A DNA stretch of 64,000 nt from Anaeromonas sp052088025 (lineage in GTDB: Bacteria; Bacillota; Clostridia; Tissierellales; SIT17), in assembly GCF_052088025.1 (NCBI RefSeq), contig NZ_JBQCYD010000006.1:6673-70672 (forward strand). The letters are read 5' to 3'. Both the position numbers and the translations under genes were made by a program. Below the pieces are notes generated by a model, which made no database searches, had not been told where the DNA came from, and saw only the letters and a program-made list of their open reading frames with translations. Below are positions 46,878 through 55,433 of the stretch, piece after piece (the first letter of the stretch is position 1; every line of letters starts with the position of its first letter).

Positions 46878-47915
46878 CTACTTTCTTATTAATTTTCTCA
46901 TATCACCCATAATTGCTCTTGGAACAGGTAAATCAAGCATAGTTTTAAGTCCACTATGAGCATTTATAACATGTGGAATCATATTTACACACATTGCAAT
47001 TGTTCCAAGTCCGCCTTCAACTTCTGGATTTATTGCCATATTAATTTCTGGTGTACCTTTTATTCTTATATAATCTCCAGTATTAGTTCCTTCCATTTCA
47101 GGTTCTATTTGTTGAGGATGCTTCATATCAATTTTCACTTCTCCATCTACATATCCTTGTCCTGTCATATTAACACCAGCCACATCTCCTGCTTTTGCAA
47201 AACCATGAGGAGCTTTTCTATCTACACTTGTTACTATTGGTTTCATTTGTTGTTCAAATTTTTCTACAGGCCAACCTATAGCATCACCAATCATATGGAT
47301 GGATTCTTTAAAACCAACATGACCTGCAAGTGTTCCTTCTTTTACTCCCTTTTCAAATTCATCTACCTTTATTCCAACGCCTTGCTCTTCCATAACAACT
47401 GCTCCAAATGGTGAAAGACTGTTAACTCTCTCTGCTTCAATATGCTCTACATCAGTCATAGCACCAGTAAGACAAACCACTAATAAATCCATAATCAAAC
47501 CAGGATTGATACCAGTACCTAAGACGGATACATTGTTTTCTTTTGCAATAGCATCTAATTTTTCAGCTAATTCTGGATTCTGAGCGCTAGGATAAGCCAT
47601 TTCTTCAGCAGTAGAAATAACATTTATTTTATTTTCCATTAATAATTTTAATTTTGAAAACGTTTTTTCAGTGTATGAATCAGTTGCAACCAAAGCAATA
47701 TCTGGATTTGTGTTCATTACTTCTTCAATATCTGAATTTATTAATACATCTGGATGATCTCCTCTTTCAATATTCATTATCTCAAATATACTTTTTCCAT
47801 TCTTACTTCTATTGCATACTCCTACAATTTCTACTCCTTTTTTATTTAATAACATTTTTGCCATTCCACTACCCATAGCACCAAAACCCCATAACATTAC
47901 TTTTACTTTTTCCAT
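46878..47915 (-). CDS. ord: 2,4-Diaminopentanoate dehydrogenase
   Basis: The 345-residue enzyme has an N-terminal Rossmann fold (MLWGFGAMGSGMAK) and the dihydrodipicolinate-reductase-like family features TGINPGLIMD and AERVNSLSPFG. It oxidises 2,4-diaminopentanoate to 2-amino-4-oxopentanoate, the step after ornithine aminomutase. GGAGG eight bases before the ATG at 47915 sets the start. It is the first gene of the ornithine operon and lies behind a sigma-54 promoter. Confidence 0.95.
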   Translation of the reverse strand: MEKVKVMLWGFGAMGSGMAKMLLNKKGVEIVGVCNRSKNGKSIFEIMNIERGDHPDVLINSDIEEVMNTNPDIALVATDSYTEKTFSKLKLLMENKINVISTAEEMAYPSAQNPELAEKLDAIAKENNVSVLGTGINPGLIMDLLVVCLTGAMTDVEHIEAERVNSLSPFGAVVMEEQGVGIKVDEFEKGVKEGTLAGHVGFKESIHMIGDAIGWPVEKFEQQMKPIVTSVDRKAPHGFAKAGDVAGVNMTGQGYVDGEVKIDMKHPQQIEPEMEGTNTGDYIRIKGTPEINMAINPEVEGGLGTIAMCVNMIPHVINAHSGLKTMLDLPVPRAIMGDMRKLIRK

Positions 47916-47952
47916 TGAATGCACCTCCATAATTTTTACTATTATTATATAC

Positions 47953-47970
47953 TTGCAATATCCTTGCCAA
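47953..47970 (-). promoter_or_regulatory. Sigma-54 (RpoN) promoter of the ornithine operon
   Basis: The minus strand reads TTGGCAAGGATATTGCAA, matching the sigma-54 consensus TTGGCACG-N4-TTGCA with one change. The GG and GC doublets are 10 bp apart as required. It lies about 38 bp upstream of the ord start. The adjacent sigma-54 activator gene is its likely regulator. Confidence 0.88.
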
Positions 47971-47990
47971 CTATATTTAAAAAATATAAG

Positions 47991-48015
47991 CTATTAATTT
48001 GAGTAAATTCAATAG
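47991..48015 (-). promoter_or_regulatory. Candidate upstream activator site for the ord promoter
   Basis: A near-perfect dyad (arms CTATT-x-AATTT and AAATT-x-AATAG style with one unpaired base) lies about 20 bp upstream of the sigma-54 -24 box. Enhancer sites are usually farther off, so this is only a candidate; the palindrome at 48061-48097 is another. Confidence 0.4.
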
Positions 48016-48060
48016 GCAGGCAATTTTTAATATTATAAATATTTATACATCAACATAAAC

Positions 48061-48097
48061 GCCCATATATTTGCATGATGCATGCAAATATATGGGC
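48061..48097 (-). terminator. Strong hairpin after the sigma-54 activator gene
   Basis: A 17-bp stem with a 3-base loop (GCCCATATATTTGCATG arms) lies just after the stop at 48100. A weak T-tract follows on the minus strand. It may also serve as an activator-binding dyad for ord, about 100 bp upstream of that promoter. Confidence 0.75.
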
Positions 48098-48099
48098 TT

Positions 48100-49506
48100 T
48101 TACTTTTCTATTTTATATTTTTTAATCTTATGTTGAAGTGTTTGTCTTTTTATATTTAATATTCTTGCCGTTTTAGAAATATTATAATCATGTTCCCATA
48201 ATTTATTCTTTATTATTTTCTTTTCAATGTTATTAATAGTATCAGTTAATGAATCTTTTATTTCAATATTGATATTCTTATCTTCTCTTTTTCTGATATT
48301 TTTAAAATTAACTATATAGTCAGGAAAATGATCAATTGTAAGTACATGTTCATCCGTCTCTACAAAATTCATTGCACCTTCTATCATGTTTTCAAGCTCT
48401 CGTACATTGCCTGGCCAACTATAATTATCAAATAATTTCATAACATCCCTAGATATCATCCATATATCTTTGTCTAATTTCTTGTTAAACTTTCTTAAAA
48501 ATTCATCTATTAACAAGTTTAAATCTTCTATCCTTTTACTTAAAGAAGGAATATCAATATATATTACATTTAACCTAAAATATAAATCTTTTCTTAAATT
48601 TCCTTCTTCTATTGATATCATAGGAGGTCTATTTATTGTAGCAATTATTTTTACATCAATAGGGATATCTTTTATGCCTCCAACTCTTCTAACATATCCT
48701 TCTTGAAGAACTCTTAATAATTTTGATTGTAATAAAATACCCATAGAATCAATTTCATCAAGCAAGAGTGTTCCTCCATCTGCCTGTTCAAATAATCCTG
48801 GTCTATCAATCGCCCCTGTAAATCCTCCCTTTGAAGTTCCAAATAATAGTCCTTCTAAAAGTTGTTCAGGCAGTGCCGCGCAGTTTTGAGCAATAAATGG
48901 TTTATTTTTTCTTTTTCCAGAATAATGAATACTCTGAGAAAACAATTCCTTTCCTGTACCCGTTTCACCATATATAAGTACTGAAGATGAAGAATTTGAA
49001 GCTTTTTTTGCTATTCTTATAGCTTTTTTAATAGGCTCAGATTTTCCTATTATTTGATCGAAAGTGTAATTTTTTGTTTTATATTTAGTATTGCTTTTAG
49101 AATTATCATTTAATTCATTTCTTAATTCTATTAATTCTTCAGATAGCTTTTTTATTTTAGTTACATCTTTGCCAATTTCTAATGCTCCTATTAAATCATC
49201 ATCATTAAATAGAGGAATAGTTGTATTCACTGAAGTTATCTTTTTGCCTTTATAATTTAAATATGTCTGACTTCGATTTACAATTGGTCTTCCATTTTTC
49301 ATAACCGTTAACAAAGTACTTGATCTTTCATCTAAAGAAGGAAATATATCTAATATTTGCTTTCCTAAAACATTTTGAGGTTCTATACCTTCAATTTTTT
49401 CCATAGATTCATTATATAAAATAGTTCTTCCATCTTTATCTATCACATGTATTCCTTCATCTAAGTATTCTAAAATATTTTTTAAAATTATATCATTTAT
49501 TTTCAT
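48100..49506 (-). CDS. PAS-domain sigma-54-dependent transcriptional activator
   Basis: The 468-residue protein has a PAS sensor domain (residues 5-115), an AAA+ sigma-54 interaction domain (about 145-385) with Walker A GETGTGKE and Walker B GGTLLLDEIDSM, and a C-terminal Fis-type HTH (NISKTARILNIKRQTLQHKI). The sigma-54 contact loop reads GGFTGA instead of the usual GAFTGA. It resembles RocR-type amino-acid activators. It lies next to the sigma-54 promoter of ord, which it probably controls. It starts 12 bp after phoR, with AAAGGG upstream. Confidence 0.92.
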   Translation of the reverse strand: MKINDIILKNILEYLDEGIHVIDKDGRTILYNESMEKIEGIEPQNVLGKQILDIFPSLDERSSTLLTVMKNGRPIVNRSQTYLNYKGKKITSVNTTIPLFNDDDLIGALEIGKDVTKIKKLSEELIELRNELNDNSKSNTKYKTKNYTFDQIIGKSEPIKKAIRIAKKASNSSSSVLIYGETGTGKELFSQSIHYSGKRKNKPFIAQNCAALPEQLLEGLLFGTSKGGFTGAIDRPGLFEQADGGTLLLDEIDSMGILLQSKLLRVLQEGYVRRVGGIKDIPIDVKIIATINRPPMISIEEGNLRKDLYFRLNVIYIDIPSLSKRIEDLNLLIDEFLRKFNKKLDKDIWMISRDVMKLFDNYSWPGNVRELENMIEGAMNFVETDEHVLTIDHFPDYIVNFKNIRKREDKNINIEIKDSLTDTINNIEKKIIKNKLWEHDYNISKTARILNIKRQTLQHKIKKYKIEK

Positions 49507-49518
49507 ACTATCATCCCT

Positions 49519-51279
49519 TTATTTCTTTTGAAGTGGAAGTGTTATTTTAAATTCCGTACCCTCATTTTTCTTGCTATTAATTTTTATTTTACCATTAAAT
49601 TGGATTACAATATGCTTTACTATAGCAAGTCCAAGTCCAGTTCCTACTATTTTTTTTGTTCTTGATTTATCAACCCTAAAAAATCTTTCAAACACCCTAT
49701 CAATATATTCTTTTTCAATACCTATGCCATTATCTTTTATTTTAAAAATTAATTCACTTTTATTAGAATATGCAGTTACTATTATCTTTCCATTATTCTT
49801 TGTATATTTAATTGAGTTTTCTATTAAATTTATCAACATTTGTTTTAACCAACCATTATTTCCATAAATATATGGTAGGTTTTCATTCGATTTATTTATT
49901 ATACTAATATTTTTATTATCTGCTAGTTCATATAAAAATTCTATTACTTCTTCTATAGTTTCATTAGGATTAATTTTTTCTTTTTTAATTTTATTTTGTC
50001 TATTTTCTATATCTGTTAGAATACTTAAATCTTCAATCAAAGTATTGAGTCTTGAAGTTTCTTCATCTATAATATTTAAAAATTTATCCCTTGTATTTTC
50101 ATCATTTACAGCACCTGATTTTAAGGTTTCAACAAATCCTTTTATTGATGTAAGAGGAGTTCTAAGTTCATGACTTACATTTGCTACAAAGTCTTTTCTC
50201 ATAGTTTCAAGCTTTCTCATTTCCGTTATATCTTCTAATATTATTAGAGTTCCCATTTTCCTACTTGGATTATCTTTATATATTATTGGATTAGTATATA
50301 CTTTTAAAATATTAGTAAGAGGATGATTTATTTCAATTTCTATAATTTTTTCACTATTTTCTTCAAATAAATTTTCTATATATTTATTTAATTTAGCATT
50401 TTCTATAATTACAAATAAACTTTTACCTTTAATCTTATCATTTTTTATAGAAAACATTTTTTCTGCAGAAGGATTAGTATACATAATATTATTATTGTTA
50501 TCTAATGCAATAATACCATTTGACATACTTTTAAGTATTGCTCTTAAATTTGTATTACTATTTTTTAATTCTTCTATTTTTTGACTTAATTCAATACTCA
50601 TGATATTGAAACTTTCAGCAAGTATGCCTAATTCATCATCACTTTTAAATCTAATTTTTTCACCGTAATTACCTTTGCTAATATTCTTTGTTGCTTTAGT
50701 GAATTCTTCTATTGGATAAGTTATTCTATTTATATATCTGATTGCAAGTATCATTGCTATAAAAAGACCTGTTAAAGCAGAAATTATAATATTTATATAT
50801 ATTTTTTTAGTGTATTCATTGATATATTCTAATGGAAGAGATAGTCGTATAACAGCTACATCTAAATTTTCTTTATAAAAAGGTATAGCTACATAATACA
50901 TTTTTGCTCCAATGGAGTTACTATATCTTTCACTTATTCCTATTTGATCATCTATAGCTTTTTTGATTTCTGGTCTATTTAGATGATTTGTGAGTTCTTC
51001 TAAATCAGCATGAGAATCACCTATAACATCACCATTATTATTTATTATTGTTATTCTACTATCTATTTCTTTACTATACGTTTTAGCTATTTTATCTAAA
51101 TATATATTCTCATTAGGTGTATTTTGCAGAAAAGTACTAATTAATTTAGAATTTGAAATCATTCTTTCTTCTATATTATTGATATAATTGTTTTTAATTA
51201 AACTTAAAGATAAAGTACCGGTTGTTATTACACCAATTAAAATTAAAATGGAAAATATTATAAAGACTCTTTTTTTCAT
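49519..51279 (-). CDS. phoR: Phosphate-responsive sensor histidine kinase PhoR
   Basis: The 586-residue kinase has an N-terminal membrane helix, an extracytoplasmic sensor loop (about 30-155), a second helix (158-178), HAMP (180-235), PAS (245-345), HisKA with the H-box ANVSHELRTPLTSIKG, and HATPase_c motifs NLIENSIKY, DNGIGI and GTGLGL. It phosphorylates the PhoP/PhoB regulator encoded upstream in the same unit. AAGGAG precedes the ATG. Confidence 0.92.
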   Translation of the reverse strand: MKKRVFIIFSILILIGVITTGTLSLSLIKNNYINNIEERMISNSKLISTFLQNTPNENIYLDKIAKTYSKEIDSRITIINNNGDVIGDSHADLEELTNHLNRPEIKKAIDDQIGISERYSNSIGAKMYYVAIPFYKENLDVAVIRLSLPLEYINEYTKKIYINIIISALTGLFIAMILAIRYINRITYPIEEFTKATKNISKGNYGEKIRFKSDDELGILAESFNIMSIELSQKIEELKNSNTNLRAILKSMSNGIIALDNNNNIMYTNPSAEKMFSIKNDKIKGKSLFVIIENAKLNKYIENLFEENSEKIIEIEINHPLTNILKVYTNPIIYKDNPSRKMGTLIILEDITEMRKLETMRKDFVANVSHELRTPLTSIKGFVETLKSGAVNDENTRDKFLNIIDEETSRLNTLIEDLSILTDIENRQNKIKKEKINPNETIEEVIEFLYELADNKNISIINKSNENLPYIYGNNGWLKQMLINLIENSIKYTKNNGKIIVTAYSNKSELIFKIKDNGIGIEKEYIDRVFERFFRVDKSRTKKIVGTGLGLAIVKHIVIQFNGKIKINSKKNEGTEFKITLPLQKK

Positions 51280-51289
51280 ATATATCTCC

Positions 51290-51973
51290 TTATTTTATCT
51301 TATATCCTACACCTCTAATAGTTTCTATAGTATCATTTGATAGATTCATTTTTTTTCGTAAATGTCTTATATGAACATCTACAGTTCTAGTTTCTCCATA
51401 AAAATCATAGCCCCAGATTTTATCTAATAAATAATTTCTAGATAAAACCTTTCCTTTATTTTGAGATAATAATTTTAAAAGTTCAAATTCTTTTAGTGTT
51501 AAATCTATAATTTTTTCATCTACTTCTACTTGGTAACTTTCAGTGTCAATTGTAATGTTTCCTACCTTTATTATAGACTTTTCAGTATTATCTTTACTAT
51601 TAACTCTTCTTAATACCGCTTTAACTCTAGCTATTAATTCTCTAATATTAAATGGTTTTGTTATATAATCATCTGCACCTATTTCTAACCCTAATACTTT
51701 ATCAGTTTCTTCTCTTTTTGCTGTTAACATTATTATAGGAATATTTTCTGATTGCTTGTTTCTTTTTAATTTTTTGCATACTTCTATACCATCTAGTATA
51801 GGAAGCATGATATCTAAAAGAATTAAATCTGGATTCTCTTCTATTGCTTTAGTATAAGCTTCATTGCCATCGAAAGCAGTTATAATATCGTAACCATTAT
51901 TTTTCAGATTATATTTTATTAGCTCCACAATATTTTCTTCATCATCTACTACTAATATTTTTTTATAAATCAT
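51290..51973 (-). CDS. phoP: Phosphate regulon response regulator PhoP/PhoB
   Basis: A 227-residue OmpR-family regulator: acidic pair Asp10/Asp11, phospho-acceptor Asp54 in LILLDIMLP, Lys in TKPFN near 107, and a winged helix ending in GETRTVDVHIRHLRKK and GVGYKIK. It binds the Pho boxes upstream of pstS and pstC. An independent promoter (TCGACA-17-TATAAT) lies between phoU and this gene. Confidence 0.94.
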   Translation of the reverse strand: MIYKKILVVDDEENIVELIKYNLKNNGYDIITAFDGNEAYTKAIEENPDLILLDIMLPILDGIEVCKKLKRNKQSENIPIIMLTAKREETDKVLGLEIGADDYITKPFNIRELIARVKAVLRRVNSKDNTEKSIIKVGNITIDTESYQVEVDEKIIDLTLKEFELLKLLSQNKGKVLSRNYLLDKIWGYDFYGETRTVDVHIRHLRKKMNLSNDTIETIRGVGYKIK

Positions 51974-52005
51974 ATAAACTCACCTACCTTTTAATGTTTA
52001 AATAC

Positions 52006-52034
52006 ATTATAATTTATATAGTTAACTTTGTCGA
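52006..52034 (-). promoter_or_regulatory. phoP promoter
   Basis: On the minus strand TCGACA (52029-52034) and TATAAT (52006-52011) are 17 bp apart. The site gives phoPR and the sigma-54 activator gene expression independent of pst. It closely resembles the nrdR promoter. Confidence 0.78.
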
Positions 52035-52048
52035 ATGAGTAGTATAAT

Positions 52049-52696
52049 TTAATAATTTATTCTTTTTCCATCAACCATATATATTATTCTCTCACATATA
52101 TTAGTAGTGTGATCTGCAATACGTTCAATATGTCTTCCCACAAATAATAAATCTATTACTTGATACATTATTTGTTTTTTTTGTGTTAATATTTCTAATA
52201 ACTCTCTATATATATATCCATAAATATCATCTACAATATCATCCATTCTTGCAGTTTCTTTTGCTAATTCTACATCTTTTTTAATAAAACTCTCTAAACT
52301 TTTTTTAATCATTTCTTTAGATATATTAGCCATTTTAGGTATATCAACTAAAGGTTTTATATATTTTTCTTTGCTTAATTTCTTGCTTATTTTAGCAATA
52401 TTAACTCCATTATCTCCTATTCTCTCAATATCAGTAATTATTTTAAGAATAGCACTAATTTCTCTTAAATCTTTTGCCATAGGTTGCTGCAATACTATAA
52501 GTTCTAAACATTTCTTTTCAATAATGATTTCCATGTTATCTATGTCTTTATCTAATTCAATTGCTTTATCTGCTAATTCTATATCCTGATTTAATAAGGA
52601 TTCAATTGACATCTCAATTAATTGTTCTGATTTTTCTCCCATTTCAAGTAATAAATTATTTAAATGCTTAATCTCTTTATCAAAATATTCTCTCAT
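52049..52696 (-). CDS. phoU: Phosphate signalling protein PhoU
   Basis: The 215-residue protein has the two three-helix PhoU repeats, with metal-binding E/DxxxD motifs such as IELDKDIDNMEI and ETARMDDIVDDIYG. It links Pst transporter state to PhoR. GGGAGGA precedes the ATG; it follows pstB by 11 bp. Confidence 0.95.
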   Translation of the reverse strand: MREYFDKEIKHLNNLLLEMGEKSEQLIEMSIESLLNQDIELADKAIELDKDIDNMEIIIEKKCLELIVLQQPMAKDLREISAILKIITDIERIGDNGVNIAKISKKLSKEKYIKPLVDIPKMANISKEMIKKSLESFIKKDVELAKETARMDDIVDDIYGYIYRELLEILTQKKQIMYQVIDLLFVGRHIERIADHTTNICERIIYMVDGKRINY

Positions 52697-52707
52697 ATAT
52701 ATCCTCC

Positions 52708-53466
52708 CTATCCAAATCTACCTGTAATATAATCTTCAGTTCTTTTATCTTGTGGGTCAGAAAAAATTCTAGATGTTTCTTTATATTCTATTAATCTTCC
52801 CATTAAAAAAAATGCAGTATTGTCAGAAATTCTAGCAGCTTGTTGCATAGAATGAGTTACTATTATTATAGTATATTTATTTTTAAGTTCTTCTATTAAG
52901 TCCTCTATCTTTGCAGTAGCAATTGGGTCTAATGCAGAAGTTGGCTCATCCATTAATAATACATCTGGTTTCATTGCAAGAGCTCTAGCTATACATAGCC
53001 TTTGCTGTTGGCCTCCAGATAATGACAATGCTGAAGAATTCAATCTGTCTTTTACTTCTTCCCAAAGTGCTGCATCCTTTAAGCTGTCTTCTACTATTTT
53101 ATCTAATTCCTTTTTATTTTTAATACCATGTCTTTTAGGTCCAAATATGATATTTTCATATATAGATTTGGGGAATGGATTAGGTTTTTGGAAAACCATT
53201 CCTATCTTTTTTCTAAGTTCTACTACATCTACCTGTGAATTGTATATATCTTTATCTTCATATATTATTTCTCCTGTATGTCTTGTTTCATCAATTAAAT
53301 CATTCATACGATTTAAGACCCTAATAAATGTAGATTTCCCACAACCAGATGGCCCAATAAGAGATGTTACTTTTTTTTCTTCTATTTTTATATTTATATC
53401 CATTAAAGCTTTAAACTCACCATAATAAAAATCTAAATCTTTAACTTCAATTTTTTCAACACTCAT
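52708..53466 (-). CDS. pstB: Phosphate ABC transporter ATP-binding protein
   Basis: A 252-residue ABC ATPase with Walker A GPSGCGKST near 36, signature LSGGQQQR near 147 and Walker B DVLLMDEPTSALDP, plus PstB-specific YDFYYGEF- and VFQKPNPFP-type segments. It energises phosphate uptake through PstC/PstA. GGAGGA precedes the ATG. Confidence 0.97.
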   Translation of the reverse strand: MSVEKIEVKDLDFYYGEFKALMDINIKIEEKKVTSLIGPSGCGKSTFIRVLNRMNDLIDETRHTGEIIYEDKDIYNSQVDVVELRKKIGMVFQKPNPFPKSIYENIIFGPKRHGIKNKKELDKIVEDSLKDAALWEEVKDRLNSSALSLSGGQQQRLCIARALAMKPDVLLMDEPTSALDPIATAKIEDLIEELKNKYTIIIVTHSMQQAARISDNTAFFLMGRLIEYKETSRIFSDPQDKRTEDYITGRFG

Positions 53467-53480
53467 TATATTCCTCCATT

Positions 53481-54341
53481 CTATCCTTTAATTCTATCTT
53501 GATATTTATTTCTAAGAATTATAGCAATTGAATTTGCTCCTAATAATAATACTAATAAAATAATTATTGCCCCTGCTGCTAAATCATGAAATTCTGATTG
53601 AGGCATCGTAGACCAATTATAAATTTGAATAGGCAATGTAGAAAATTGATCTAATATACTTTCTGGAGTAAACGCAATAAAAGTAACAGCGCCAACCATT
53701 ATCAAAGGTGCTGTTTCACCAAGTGCTCTAGCAATTGCTAAAATAGCTCCCGTTAATATTCCAGGCATTGCATAAGGAAGTACTATCCCTCTTACTACTT
53801 GCCATTTAGTAACCCCTAATGCATATGCTCCATGTCTTAATTCTCTTGGAACAGCTTTAATCGCTTCTTGAGAGGAAACTATTATAATTGGTAATATTAA
53901 AAGTGTTAATGTTAAGGACCCAGCCAAAACACTTCTTCCAAATCCTAAAATATCAACAAATATTCCAAGCCCTAATATACCAAATACTATTGATGGAACG
54001 CCTGCTAAATTAGAAATATTCAATTTTATAATCTTAGTCAAAAATTTTTTATCATCTGCATATTCTTCTAAATATATTGCAGTTCCTACACTTATAGGAA
54101 ATGAAAATAAAATAGTAAGTCCTATAATCCACATACTTCCAATAAGTGGCGCTTTTATACCTGCTTTTTCTACAAATCTAGAAGTGAAATTAGTCAAAAA
54201 CCCTATATTTATCCATCTTAACCCATCTTTAAATGTATCAAACAATAATACCGCTAATATAATTAATCCAAATAATGTAGCAGAAAATACTAATATATGA
54301 AAAATCTTATTTATTAATCTTCTTTTTTTCAAATTACTCAT
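53481..54341 (-). CDS. pstA: Phosphate ABC transporter permease PstA
   Basis: The 286-residue membrane protein has six helices and the EAA loop in PRELRHGAYALGVTKWQVV. It pairs with PstC to form the phosphate channel. The start overlaps the end of pstC by one base. GGGAGGA precedes the ATG. Confidence 0.96.
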   Translation of the reverse strand: MSNLKKRRLINKIFHILVFSATLFGLIILAVLLFDTFKDGLRWINIGFLTNFTSRFVEKAGIKAPLIGSMWIIGLTILFSFPISVGTAIYLEEYADDKKFLTKIIKLNISNLAGVPSIVFGILGLGIFVDILGFGRSVLAGSLTLTLLILPIIIVSSQEAIKAVPRELRHGAYALGVTKWQVVRGIVLPYAMPGILTGAILAIARALGETAPLIMVGAVTFIAFTPESILDQFSTLPIQIYNWSTMPQSEFHDLAAGAIIILLVLLLGANSIAIILRNKYQDRIKG

Positions 54342-55273
54342 TAATATTCCTCCCTATATTTCTTTATTATCATTCTTGCTATTATATTCATTAATAGAGT
54401 AAGTAAAAAAAGTAGCATGCCTACAGCAAATATAGTCTTATATATAAGTCCTCCATGTGTTACATCCCCCGAAGCGACTTGTACAATAAATGCTGTCATA
54501 GTTTGTACACCTTCAAGTGGGTTTAAAGTTAAGTTTGGACTTGAACCTGCTGCCAAAGTTACTATCATTGTTTCACCAACAGCTCTAGAAATTGCAAGTA
54601 CAAACGAAGAAATTATACTAGATAACGCTGCGGGGATAACAACTTTAGTTGATACTTCAAATTTAGTTGAACCAAGAGCATATGCTCCTTCCTTTATTTC
54701 TTTTGGTACAGATCTCATTGCATCCTCACTTAGGGAAGAAATCATAGGGATTATCATAATTCCCACTGCAATACTAGCGCTTAATGCATTAAATACATTT
54801 ATGCTTGGAAAAATATTTTTTAATATTGGGGTAATAAATGTAAGCGCAAAATATCCATATACTATAGATGGAATTCCTGCTAATATTTCTAATAAAGGTT
54901 TAACGATTTTCCTAGTTTTTTCTGAAGCATATTCACTTAGATATACTGCACTACCAAGTCCTATCGGTATTGCAAATATACTTCCATATAGAGCAATCAT
55001 TACCGTTCCTAAAACTAATGGTATTACTCCAAACTTAGGATTCGCAAACAAAGCTGTCCATTCTGTTCCTAACAAAAAATCAGCTATAGGTATTTCTCCA
55101 AAAAATGCTATAGTTTCTTTGGATAAAATAGCCACTATCCCTATAGTAGTTAAAACAGATATTGAAGCTAAAGCTAATAGTATTTTTGAAATAATTTTTT
55201 CTTTTATTTTTCTTTTTTTCTTTGTTTTATTTTTCTTTTTAAAGAAAAAATATTTATCATTTGAATTTATCAA
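54341..55273 (-). CDS. pstC: Phosphate ABC transporter permease PstC
   Basis: This roughly 310-residue permease has an unusually lysine-rich cytoplasmic start (KKKNKTKKKRKIKEK), then six helices and the EAA loop PKEIKEGAYALGSTKFEVS. The frame reaches an ATG at 55288, but that codon lies within the AGGAGGG site that fits a TTG at 55273. It has its own Pho-box promoter, separate from pstS. Confidence 0.93.
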   Translation of the reverse strand: MINSNDKYFFFKKKNKTKKKRKIKEKIISKILLALASISVLTTIGIVAILSKETIAFFGEIPIADFLLGTEWTALFANPKFGVIPLVLGTVMIALYGSIFAIPIGLGSAVYLSEYASEKTRKIVKPLLEILAGIPSIVYGYFALTFITPILKNIFPSINVFNALSASIAVGIMIIPMISSLSEDAMRSVPKEIKEGAYALGSTKFEVSTKVVIPAALSSIISSFVLAISRAVGETMIVTLAAGSSPNLTLNPLEGVQTMTAFIVQVASGDVTHGGLIYKTIFAVGMLLFLLTLLMNIIARMIIKKYREEY

Positions 55274-55310
55274 ATTAACCCTCCTCATTTCAAGTAACTA
55301 CTTTAAATTT

Positions 55311-55375
55311 ATTATAGTATATTAAAATTCATTTATTGTTTTGCTAAGGTTAATTGAATGTTAAATCTATGTAAA
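55311..55375 (-). promoter_or_regulatory. Pho-box promoter of pstC
   Basis: On the minus strand TTTACA, TTAACA, TTAACC and a weaker AAAACA recur every 11 bp (first three units 55343-55375, fourth 55332-55342). A TATAAT -10 (55311-55316) follows 15 bp after the fourth unit. This is the layout of PhoP-activated promoters. It lies between the pstS terminator and pstC. Confidence 0.85.
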
Positions 55376-55380
55376 ATAAT

Positions 55381-55429
55381 AAATTAAAAAACAATCATAT
55401 TGCTAAGCAATATGATTGTTTTTTAATTT
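55381..55429 (-). terminator. Terminator between pstS and pstC
   Basis: A stem of over 20 bp with a 3-base loop (TAA) at 55404-55406, flanked by A and T runs, lies immediately after the pstS stop. It should lower read-through from pstS into pstCAB, giving binding protein in excess. Confidence 0.92.
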
Positions 55430-55433
55430 ATTA

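Noticed and set aside
54417..55325. 302-residue plus-strand ORF opposite pstC
   Set aside because: Lies antisense to a clear permease gene; shadow of its codon bias with no start site or family motifs.
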